Of a stretch of 64,000 nucleotides of DNA, positions 39,994 through 51,700 are shown in pieces. Under the pieces are notes generated by a model. That model was given only the letters and a program-made list of their open reading frames with translations, did no database searches and was not told the DNA's origin. Position numbers and translations under genes: made by a program. Origin of the DNA: Antedon bifida (lineage: Eukaryota; Echinodermata; Crinoidea; Comatulida; Antedonidae); NCBI GenBank assembly GCA_963402885.1, contig OY727095.1, positions 3,167,001 through 3,231,000 of the forward strand, read 5' to 3'. Position 1 is the first letter of the stretch. Each line of letters starts with the position of its first letter.

Positions 39994-40620
39994 GTTTTGG
40001 TTCAATCAATCTCAATTGGAATGACCTATGATCTACAACTATGCATATGTTATTGGTTGTCCTAGACTTGCCCCATGTCTGTAGGTATTGTCTTTTGGTT
40101 CAATCACTCTGGTTTAGAATGACCTAGGATCTACAACTATGTATATTGCATAGGGTTATTGGTTGTCCTAGACTTGCCCCAAGTCTGTAGTTATTGTCTT
40201 TTGGTTCAATCACTCTGAATTGGAATGACCTAGGATCTACAACTATGTATATTGCATAGTGTTATTGGTTGTCCTAGACTTGCCCCAAGTCTGTAGTTAT
40301 TGTCTTTTGGTTCAATCACTCAGAATTGGAATGACCTATGATCTACAACTATGTATATTGCATAGTGTTATTGGTTGTCCTAGACTTGCCCCAAGTCTGT
40401 AGTTATTGTCTTTTGGTTCAATCACTCTGGTTTAGAATGACCTAGGATCTACAACTATGTATATTGCATAGGGTTATTGGTTGTCCTAGACTTGCCCCAT
40501 GTCTGTAGGTATTGTCTTTTGGTTCAATCACTCTGAATTAGAATGACCTAGGATCTACAACTATGTATATTGCATAGTGTTTTTGGTTGTCATAGACTTA
40601 CCCCAAGTCTGGAGTTATTG
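39994..40620. repeat. 106-bp minisatellite, six copies
   Basis: Unit starts TCTTTTGGTTCAATCACTCT and includes ATGACCTAGGATCTACAACT and TTGTCCTAGACTTGCCCC. Copies start at about 39994, 40091, 40197, 40302, 40409 and 40515. The first is shorter (97 bp) and most diverged; the others are highly similar. No spacers, so not CRISPR. Confidence 0.92.
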
Positions 40621-40986
40621 TCTTTTTCATGTTAGTCCATCAGTTGGCGTTTCAATTTTTGTCTGGATTTTTCAAGCTCAAGTATTATACGTATGAAACA
40701 GAGACTAGAACCTATACTACTCAATGTACATGCATGCACATAATGAATTTACTATGACATAACTAGTTCCTAATATTGTTCCAAATTGCTGATTTGGTTG
40801 ATTTGCCTCCTTTCCAATTAGTTGTTTTCGATGTTAATTATCTAACTATAGTTACTAACCCTAAACCTCTACAGGGTAATGTACGGTGGTGAGTCTCCAG
40901 CGGTAGTTGTCTAAATGCGAAAGCTTCATTAATTTGCCAACATACTGTACATGGAATATCATAGCTTATATTTTAAACCAGGTATT

Positions 40987-41016
40987 TTAATTCTCTTGAC
41001 AAAGCAAGAGAATTAA
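40987..41016. repeat. Perfect 12-bp-stem hairpin
   Basis: TTAATTCTCTTG, loop ACAAAG, CAAGAGAATTAA. Similar in shape to the hairpins near 29316 and 54799 but without a CTRR ending. Confidence 0.6.
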
Positions 41017-41175
41017 ACTTTGCGGGTGTGAGTGGTATGAGTACCTCAAACTTGCTTTAGACACGATCAAATAAACAGTATTAGCTCGATATAATTAAAT
41101 TATTACAGTAGTTTTTATGAAAGGCCATTACTATGATAGAGTGGTCTAATCAACTATTTTTTTAAACTTATAGCT

Positions 41176-41411
41176 AACAAGGCCATATACATGGCTGCAG
41201 TAGCATGCGCAAATTTGAGTAATTTAGTGAGCTATTGGATAACAAGGCCATATACAGTCGTGTGCTCAAGTTAGTATTTACCGACTGACCAACCGACCGA
41301 CATAGTGAGCTGTAGAGTAACAAGGCCATATACATGGCTGCAGTCGTGTGCTCAAGTTAGCGTTTTACCGACCGACATAGTGAGCTGTATAGTCGCGTTG
41401 CACGCAACTAA
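41176..41411. repeat. AACAAGGCCATATAC repeats with ACCGACCGAC end
   Basis: AACAAGGCCATATAC occurs at 41176, 41241 and about 41319, with CATGGCTGCAG after two of them. The blocks end in ACCGACCGACATAGTGAGCTG and a GTCGCGTTGCACGCAACTAA-like hairpin. Same family as 36854-37550. Confidence 0.65.
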
Positions 41412-42594
41412 AAATAACCAGTCTATAACAGATCTATAACAACATTGTAATAAAACAACCAGAATATAATTTTTTATTATAATATTTCAATTTTTATTTA
41501 CAACATAATAATTGAATATAGTGATAAATATCAACATAATTATGTGTGCATAATATTTCAATATATATTCAAGACATTTATTTACAGAAGCATCTACGTT
41601 TCAAAATAAAACAGATTGACTATAGACCTACTATTATGGATTAAATATTTCCTACATAATACTGCTAACTACAAATCCTGTAACCACACTTGATAATGAA
41701 TTTGTGTAACGTTTTATCATTTCTATCTTCAATTTTAGGTTGATTTTGATTCATTGGTTAGTTCAGAAAAAAACTAAATGCTACTGATAGTAATAAGCAA
41801 AACAAATTTGTAGTCAATTGGTTAAAAACTATAAACAATAGCTATATCCCACTATAAACAAAAACACAATGTTCAAACGTAATAAAAGTAACACATTGTT
41901 ATAATATTATATTATATTATTATAAGTTTATATATAAACAAACAAAATACACAAAAATGTTTACATTATTATAATGTTATTACTAATGTAAATAATGTCA
42001 CAAAATATTTAATGCATTCAGGTCTAAAGATTGATTGATTTTTACAAACACATTCTGAAACATAGGACGTAACTCATACAAATGCTTTAAATACAATGTA
42101 GTTAAATAGCACTCTCACTTAATACGATACATAGTAGCCAAACATTCTACAACGAAGTAAAGCAATTTCAGCCAAAATAAGATAGAAGAGACATTGTTTT
42201 ACGGTTCAGTTAAACATTTATATACAAACAAATTAAAAATGATAAAATCTCTAAAAAAGAAATTCAAAATCAAATACATTCAGTCCAGGTTTGAAAGAGT
42301 CATCTGTCAGCAATTTGTCAGAAAATAAAACATCTAAATACACAGTACATTTCAAAAACAATATATAAAACAGAATAAAAATCATTATTGAACAACATAA
42401 ATGCTATGTCATAAAATTACCCAAAGTAACCCAGTATATTTACTACAATACCCACTAATACCATGATAATCAAACTGTTGTCTGGCCTACAAAAACACCT
42501 GGATTGTCTGATATGGGGTCTATTCCAGTTAATAATACAATAAGAAGTGCTGAAATAAACAACTTTGAGATGCCTACTTCTCAGTTATATGACA
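41412..42594 (-). other. 3' flank/UTR of NLR2
   Basis: Lies beyond the NLR2 stop. The first about 115 bp (42478-42594) match the NLR1 3' flank. Minus-strand AATAAA signals are present at about 41473-41498 and 41578-41583, so a long 3' UTR is possible. No ORF. Confidence 0.45.
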
Positions 42595-45500
42595 TTACAT
42601 TATAAAAATGATTCTTCTCTTATTACACGCTCTGACCACAATATTAGCTACATAATTTGATAGTTTGCAATTAGAAATGTCAAGTTTAACCATCTTAGAA
42701 CACTTACTCAAGTAAGTACCTAGTAAAGTACCATCTATGTCATTGATATCATTATTCCCAATATCAAGCTCTTGTAATTCTAACTCATCTCTTGCATGCA
42801 CTCTCATCATTTCATTCATTACGTTACCTGATAGTTTGCAATTATCAATGTAAAGTTTAACCAGCTTAGGACACTTACTCAAGTAAGTACCTAGTAAAGT
42901 ACCATCTATGTCACTGATATCATTATTCCCAATATCAAGCTCTTGTAATTGTAACTCATCTCCTGCATGCAATCTCATCATTTCATTCATTACGTTACCT
43001 GATAGCTGGCAATTAAACATGTCAAGTTTAACCAGCTTAGGACACTTACTCAAGTAAGTACCTTGTAAAGTACCATCTATGTCACTGATATCATTATTCC
43101 CAATATCAAGCTCTTGTAATTCTAACTCATCTCTTGCATGCACTCTCACCATTTCATTCATTACGTCACCTGATAGGTTGCAATTATACATGTAAAGTTT
43201 AACCAGCTTAGGACACTTACTCAAGTAAGTACCTAGTAAAGTACCATCTATGTCACTGATATCATTATTCCCAATATCAAGCTCTTGTAATTCTAACTCA
43301 TCTCTTGCATGCACTCTCATCATTTCATTCATTACGTTACCTGATAGTTCGCAATCATTAATGTAAAGTTTAACCAGCTTAGGACACTTACTCAAGTAAG
43401 TACCTAGTAAAGTACCATCTATGTCACTGATATCATTATTCCCAATATCAAGCTCTTGTAATTCTAACTCATCTCTTGCATGCACTCTCATCATTTCATT
43501 CATTACGTTACCTGATAGTTCGCAATTAGACATGTACATTTTAACCAGCTTAGGACACTTACTCAAGTAAGTACCTAGTAAAGTACCATCTATGTCACTG
43601 ATATCATTATTCCTAATATTAAGCTCTTGTAATTCTAACTCATCTCTTGCATGAACTCTCATCATTTCATTCATTACGTTACCTGATAGTTTGCAATTAG
43701 ACATGTAAAGTTTAACCAGCTTAGGACACTTACTCAAGTAAGTACCTAGTAAAGTACCATCTATGTCACTGATATCATTATTCCCAATATCAAGCTCTTG
43801 TAATTCTAACTCATGTCTTGCATGAACTCTCATCCTTTCATTCATTACGTTACCTGATAGTTTGCAATTAGACATGCCAAGTTTAACCAACTTAGGACAC
43901 TTACTCAAGTAAGTACCTAGTAAAGTACCATCTATGTCACTGATATCATTATTCCCAATATCAAGCTCTTGTAATTCTAACTCATCTCTTGCATACACTC
44001 TCATCATTTCTTTCATTACATTACCCGATAGTTTGCAATTAGACAAGTAAAGTTTAACCAGCTTAGGAAACTTACTCAAGTAAGTACCTAGTAAAGTACC
44101 ATCTATGTCACTGATATCATTATTCCCAATATCAAGCTCTTGTAATTCTAACTCATCTCCTGCATACACTCTCATCATTTCTTTCATTACATTACCCGAT
44201 AGTTTGCAATTAGACAAGTAAAGTTTAACCAGCTTAGGAAACTTACTCAAGTACCTACCTAGTAAAGTACCATCTATGTCACTGATATCATTATTCCCAA
44301 TATAAAGCTCTTGTAATTCTAACTCATCTCTTGCATGCACTCTCACCATTTCATTCATTACATTACCTGATAGTTTGCAATTATACATGCCAAGTTTAAC
44401 CAGCTTAGGACACTTACTCAAGTAAGTACCTAGTAAAGTACCATCTATGTCACTGATATCATTATTCGAAATAGAAAGCTCTTGTAATTCTAACTCCTCT
44501 CCTGCATGTGCTCTCATCATTTCATTCATTACGTTACCGGATAGTTTGCAATTAGGCATGTAAAGTTTAACCAGCTTAGGACACTTACTCAAGTAAGTAT
44601 CTAGTAAAGCACCATCTATATCACTGATATCATTATTTGCAATATCAAGCTCTTGTAATTCTAACTCCTCTCCTGCATGTGCTCTCATCATTTCATTCAT
44701 TACGTTACCAGATAGTTTGCAATTAGGCATGTAAAGTTTAACCAGCTTAGGACACTTACTCAAGTAAGTACCTAGTAAAGTACCATCTATGCCACTGATA
44801 TCATTATTCTTAATATTAAGCACTTGTAATTCTAACTTATCTCTTGCATGCACTCTCATCATTTCATTCATTACGTTACCGGATAGTTTGCAATTATGAA
44901 TGTAAAGTTCAACCAGCTTAGGACACTTACTCAAGTAAGTACCTAGTAAAGTACCATCTATGTCACTGATATCATTATTCCAAATAGAAAGCTCTTGTAA
45001 TTGTAACTCATTTCTTGCATGCACTCTCATCATTTCATTCATTACGTTACCTGATAGCTGGCAATTAAACATGTGAAGTTTAACCAGCTTAGGACACTTA
45101 CTCAAGTAAGTACCTAGTAAAGTACCATCTATGTCACTGATATCATTATTCCAAATAGCAAGCTCTTGTAATTCTAACTCATCTCTTGCATGCACTCTCA
45201 TCATTTCATTCATTACATTACCTGATAGTTTGCAACTAGACATGTAAAGTTTAACCAGCTTAGGACACTTACTCAAGTAAGTACCTAGTAAAGTATCATC
45301 TATGTGAATGATATCGTTATTTCCAATATCAAGCTCTTGTAATTCTAACTTATCTACTGCATGCACTCTCATCATTTCATTCATTATGGTACCTGAAAGT
45401 TTGCAACTAGACATGTAAAGTTTAACCAGCTTAGGACACTTACTCAAGTAAGTACCTAGTAAAGCACCATCTATGTCACTGATATCATTAAGCCCAATAC

Positions 45501-48500
45501 CAAGCTCTTGTAATTCTAACTCATCTACTGCATGCACTCTTATCATTTCATTCATTACGTTACCCGACAGTTTGCAATTATACATGCCAAGTTTAACCAG
45601 CTTAGGACACTTACTCAAGTAAGTACCTAGTAAAGTACCATCTATGTCACTGATATCATTATTCCTAATATCAAGCTCTTGTAATTCTAACTCATTTCTT
45701 GCATGCACTATCATCATTTCATTCATTACGTTACCTAATAGTTTGCAATCATTCATGATAAGTTTAACCAGCTTAGGACACTTACTCAAGTAAGTACCTA
45801 GTAAAGCACCATCTATATCACTGATATCATTATTCCCAATATTAAGCTCTTGTAATTGTAACTCATCTCCTGCATGCAGTCTCATCATTTCATTCATTAC
45901 ATTACCTGATAGTTTGCAACTAGACATGTAAAGTTTAACCAGCTTAGGACACTTACTCAAGTAAGTACCTAGTAAAGCACCATCTATGTCACTGATATCA
46001 TTATTCCCAATATCAAGCTCTTGTAATTCTAACTCATCTCTTGCATGCACTGTCATCATTTCATTCATTACGTTACCTGATAGTTTGCAATTATACATGC
46101 GAAGTTTAACCAGCTTAGGACACTTACTCAAGTAAGTACTTAGTAAAGCACCATCTATGTCACTGATATCATTATTCCCAATACTAAGCTCTTGTAATTC
46201 TAACTCATCTCTTGCATGCAATCTCATCATTTCATTCATTACGTTACCTGATAGTTTGCAATCATCAATGTAAAGTTTAACCAGCTTAGGACACTTACTC
46301 AAGTAAGTACCTAGTAAAGCACCATCTATGTCACTGATATCATTAAGCCCAATATCAAGCTCTTGTAATTCTAACTCATCTCTTGCATGCACTCTCATCA
46401 TTTCATTCATTACATTACCTGATAGTTTGCAATTATACATGGCAAGTTTAACCAGCTTAGGACACTTACTCAAGTAAGTACCTAGTAAAGTACCATCTAT
46501 GTCATTGATACCATTATTCCTAATATCAAGCTCTTGTAATTCTAACTCATCTCTTGCATGCACTCTCATCATTTCATTCATTACGTTACCTGATAGTTTG
46601 CAATTATCAATGTAAAGTTTAACCAGCTTAGGACACTTACTCAAGTAAGTACCTAGTAAAGTACCATCTATGTCACTGATATCATTATTCCCAATACTAA
46701 GCTCTTGTAATTCTAACTCATCTCTTGCATGCACTCTGATCATTTCATTCATTACGTTACCTGATAGTTTGCAATTATACATGCCAAGTTTAACCAGCTT
46801 AGAACACTTACTCAAGAAAGTACCTAGTAAAGTACCATCTATGTAACTGATATCATTATTCCCAATATCAAGCTCTTGTAATTCTAAATCATCTCTTGCA
46901 TGCACTTTTATCATTTCATTCATTACATTACCTGATAGTTTGCAATTATACATGCCAAGTTTAACCAGCTTAGGACACTTACTCAAGAAAGTACCTAGTA
47001 AAGTACCATCTATGTCACTGATATCATTATTTGCAATATCAAGCTCTTGCAATCGCAACTCATTTCCTTTATATGTTAGAATCATATAATTCATTATATT
47101 ACCTGATAGTTGACAATCATGCATGCCAAGTTTAATCAGGTTAGGCGATGTACTCAAAAACTTACCTAGTAAAACACCATCAATGTCACTGAAGTAATTA
47201 TCACTAATATTTAGAGCATGTAATGTCAACGCAAATCCTTTATAGCACTCTCTAATCGTTTCATTCATTACATCACCTGTTAGATTGGAATTATGCATGT
47301 CAAAGTTAACTACATTAGCAAGGCCTAAAATGTGGGCAAGAACTGGTCCTTTGCTGTCGGCTGACACAGTCATATAAAAACTGCGGAAAAATTGGTCCTG
47401 ATATGATACATTATTTGTAATCCAATGCTTTAATAATTTATCAGCATCACCACCAAGGAAATTAATTGCAAAATTTTTTGCCCCCTCTAAATTCTCACTT
47501 TCTCTTATTATCTGCCAGTCATCATCACTTAATTGGGTAAGCAATTCTTGTGTATCCTTTGTGCACTCCACACTTTCTGCTTCACATAATTTGCACAAGT
47601 AAAATCCTACCAATGACTCTCCTATTAATTTATTAAGAGGCATGTAAATCACTTCAAAGTTAGATTTTTCAATTGATGCATCTCTATAAACAAATCCAAG
47701 TTTCAAAGCTAAGTCAACATTATCTTTGTTGGCGTTAAGATCTTTTTCGTTTATTGAAAGGTGATTTACTTTTAAGCTGTTAAACATACTTTTCCCCAAC
47801 AAAATCATAGCATTTTCATATTCCAATGGAATTTCCTGAAATTGAGAGATTTTTGGGTGTTTCTCTTTTCCAAACTGATTCAAAATATTAATAAATAATA
47901 CTTTAGCAATGTCAGCTTTATTATGAGGAAGACTTCGCATATCTTCCCACATAATACAAACTGTGAGTAGAAACATGGGGTTGTTGCACAATGACAAAAT
48001 GTCAGGGTGTTTACGATTCCAAACTTGTTTGCCAATACCCAATTCCTTTTTAAGGGAATTTCCCAATTCTGGTTTACCAAAATATCCAAAGTGTTTGTCA
48101 ACATACTTTCCTATAGAATCTTCACCAAATCCAGCAACTCTTACATGTATATCACTCACTTTCATAAATTCATCAAGGTTCCCCGATCTTGAGGTAAGTA
48201 TCACAACACTCTTCTCCAGGTTTTCTTTTCTCAACATTGTAATTAAGCTTGTATTCTTAAACCTTAATTCTTCTAAGCCATCTAACATTAACACAACTTT
48301 ATCCACATGATTTACTATGAATCGTTTAATCAAATTTGAATCAGGTGGAAGATTGGTCTTTGAACTAATTTCTTTCATTTTCAGTTGCTTTACCATCAAA
48401 TCTAAGATTCCCTCGTTTGTATCTAACTTTCTTGCATTCAAAAGGAATACGATTTTACCTTTAAGGGCTTTAATCGTCTCCTTGGCATTGTATGCTAAGT

Positions 48501-48746
48501 ACCTTAATAAAGTCGTTTTACCAGTACCCATCTGACTCTCTATAAGAACTTTACATGCCGGTATGTATTTGATAACATTTAACATACCATCTAATGTTAT
48601 TGGCTCATTTCTTTTCTTTTCCCAGAATTCCAAATCACTGAAAACATTATTTACATCAACTACATAACCAGGATTACAAATTTCTGGCGTAAATTTGTTG
48701 ATGTTGTGCCCCTGGTGTCTATTAAGTAGATACGTTTCTATTTGTT
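42595..48746 (-). CDS. NLR2 terminal exon: NACHT and 27 LRR units
   Basis: Begins after TTTTTTACAG (acceptor AG 48747-48748), 6,152 nt, about 2,050 residues, no stop until 42595-42597. Walker A ESQMGTGKTTLLRY, Walker B-like VVLMLDGLEEL, sensor-like VVILTSRSGN, and HPDILSLCNNPMFLLTVCIM match NLR1 almost residue for residue. NLR2 has three extra residues (KET) after the P-loop helix and one fewer before the LRRs. The raw ORF start at 48633 is an internal TTG, not a true start. Few intact receptors carry so long an uninterrupted LRR exon. Confidence 0.92.
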
Positions 48747-51700
48747 CTGTAAAAAAGAAATAGTATTAATTAATCAAAATTCAATAAATGATCATAAAGG
48801 TATGACTACATGACACAATATGTCAACAAAAATCTAAAATGGGGTTCTTTTTATATAGAAAATGTTTGCAAACTATTTATCAATAAACTTATCATATTCC
48901 TAATTTAGTCACCTAATTTAGTTTAGTTTTTGTGAAGTTTTATATTACCAGTTTCAACACAAATTGGGAATAATACTTGTAGTATGCGACCTGTAAATGT
49001 TTTAAATAAAACAACCTTTTCTGTGCTTCTCTTCTTATAGTCTGGGTGCCCGCCCGTAACATATGATTTCACCCCATTCCACCCAGAAGGTTTGACCCCT
49101 TAATGTTAATACTATCAAAGACATTTAAAAAAAGACTAGTCTCCAGATCCTCTTGAAACCCCCCACCCCCTCCCAAAAACAGTTTATTTCACCCCATCTC
49201 ATCTATGGACCAAAATTGGTACAAACATAGAAGTGTGTGAAGACATAACAAAAAAACCAAAACTGACGAAATATCAGGTCGGAAAGGTCATGTCAGCTGC
49301 CCTAAAATATCCCCCTTCACGTTAATTTCAACCCATGTCATTCATACCAAAATCAGTAAAAACATAATATAGTACGTCTCACATATCAAAAAGTCAGAAA
49401 CTGCCAAAATACCAGGTTGTAAAGGTCATGTCAGAGCCTCTTACAGTTCCATTCCCTTCTACCTCGGCACACCTCCCCACCCCACGTGCCTTATTAAATG
49501 TCATTACGGTTTTACACAATATATTTTTGTCTCATACAATCTACCCTTTTCAACCTCTAAAATTTCTATACGGAATGTTAATACTAGTAATTGTCTTTCT
49601 ATAATTTTTTACATTTCAATTAAATTATTTTCAATTATGGAAAGGTCATGCCAGACCCTCCTAATTATCACCTCATCTCACCCAATTTGATTCCAACCTA
49701 CTGTGTCAATACATAACAAAAACTGACAAAATATTACGTCAGACCACCTTTAAGTCACCGCCTTTTAAATACGTTAATTTCACCCTTACCCATGAACAAA
49801 ATTGATATTGTGTCAATACATAACAAACAAAAACTGACAAAATATCTGGGCGGAAAGGTTATGTAAAAACCCCTTAAATCCCCTTCCCCCCTCTAAAACA
49901 CATCCCGGTTGATTTCTAGGATCCTTTTTATGTATAGGATTTGAAAATAAAAAACTGTACAATCTCACAAGTGTGTACGATCTGGGTCAATAGTCATTCA
50001 TATAAACTAGTATTGTATTTACACTGTAAAATATAAATAATAATGATTTTGTTTAGTTTTGTCATTCTGAATGTCATTTTTGTCACTTTAGGTATCTTAT
50101 GTGCTCAACTTGAATTGTTTATATATTCTACGATTGCATCAAATAAAACAACTTCAATACTACACTACTATGTAGTATAGCTAGTTTCAAGTAGAGGTTT
50201 AATCCGAAATATTCTCTTCTGGTACCATTACAACTTGTTCACATCGTTTGTTATCTTGCTGTCAAAAACCTGGTTGATGGTCAACTCTTTGAGTCTGACT
50301 TTGACTGTCTTGTGCATAGAAATGGCACACCTGAGGACTGGATATTCCAGTTTTAGTTTGTGAGATCATGGATTAAGGAATAGAAGGATATGCATCGACG
50401 GTGACATCAAATGATTTTCCAACGCGCTTGCCTATACTAAAGCACTGTTGCCAATAAAACAAACACACTCATTGAACTCTGTGTCTCTAACCGTGGCCCT
50501 CTATAGAACGCTGCGAATCAACTGTTACATAACGTAGCCATGTAGAAATCGTATGCGCAGTCTGATTGTTCTATTGACATGTCTGCGTCGATGATTAATT
50601 GACAACAATTCTGTTTTAATGTCATCACAATCGGACTACGACCAGTAATTTTAAGTAGTTGGTAAATATGCAATTTTTATATTTGAATTATCATATTGGC
50701 CTGCATGCCACTTCCTGTCATTAAAAATAGAATTTTAAATTAAGCATTTGACCATGTATGTTGTTACTGTGTCTTCTGGTGTCAAGTACAACAAACATTT
50801 TTTTAATATATGGCTAAGCAGTGGTTTCTTCATAAATCTCCTTAATTATCAATGTGATTATATTTAAATTGTAGTGCCTGGTGATTGGCTAGTGGTTATG
50901 TCATCCACATCACATCCAATCACCGGGCCTAATCGAATGAAAACTTGGATCTTTAATCCGGGATTGACTGGCTATGTACACCACTGACTCTACTACTCTC
51001 TAGCGCTCGTTTTGAAAAGTAGACGCAAGGCAAAGTTAACCATGAACAAACAAAGCATAAAAGTACCTTGCTGTATTATTATTCCCACAAGAAGTAGACA
51101 ACGGTGAGTATATAGATCTTGATTAAACGTTGTAGTAGCTACTACACTTAAGATTAGCCTACCAATAGGCCTACAGTACCTAGGCCTATCAATGTCGGAA
51201 GTCATACGGTTTACAAGTAAGCTAATATCCTTGCTGATTTTGTAATTTTACATGTAGACTGAGACAACTAGTTGTCTCAGATGTAGGGCGACTACAGGTC
51301 ATAAAATGCGACTTTAAGGTCATAAAAACATTAGCGTAGATCAATCGCGGCAGATTTCGAACATTTGCAAAATTAATGTTTTTTTAAACCCAATAGCCTG
51401 GGTGCAGAACAGTTAATATACACATTTGCGGGAAAAAAGTATAGGAAAATTTTTTTGTAATTTTTCTGATAGAGTATACCATATAGAATGTCAGAAAAAA
51501 AATCCCCATCCCAGGGTCTTGGGGAAAATTTGTTACGGCACTTTTAAATTTTGGCCTATATAACGCACACAAATTCCTATTAACACACACAAATACCAAT
51601 ATATAGGGGATAGGGAAAATCAATTAACGGTTTTTGTTACTTGCAGTTGTGTTTTAATGATTAAAATTAGTAGAGGCTTACTTTAATAACTACTTCTCAT

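Noticed and set aside
39994-40620. CRISPR array
   Set aside because: 106-bp head-to-tail copies without spacers, in a eukaryotic genome.
42598-47217. CRISPR-like or satellite array
   Set aside because: 171-bp periodicity with no spacers and a continuous coding frame that matches LRRs.
47963-48310. Plus-strand ORFs opposite both NACHT exons
   Set aside because: The same antisense frames are open in both paralogues because the coding strand is constrained; no independent features.
48633-48633. Start codon of NLR2 at the raw ORF start
   Set aside because: It is a TTG inside the NACHT linker; the frame extends upstream to a clear acceptor at 48747-48748 shared with NLR1.
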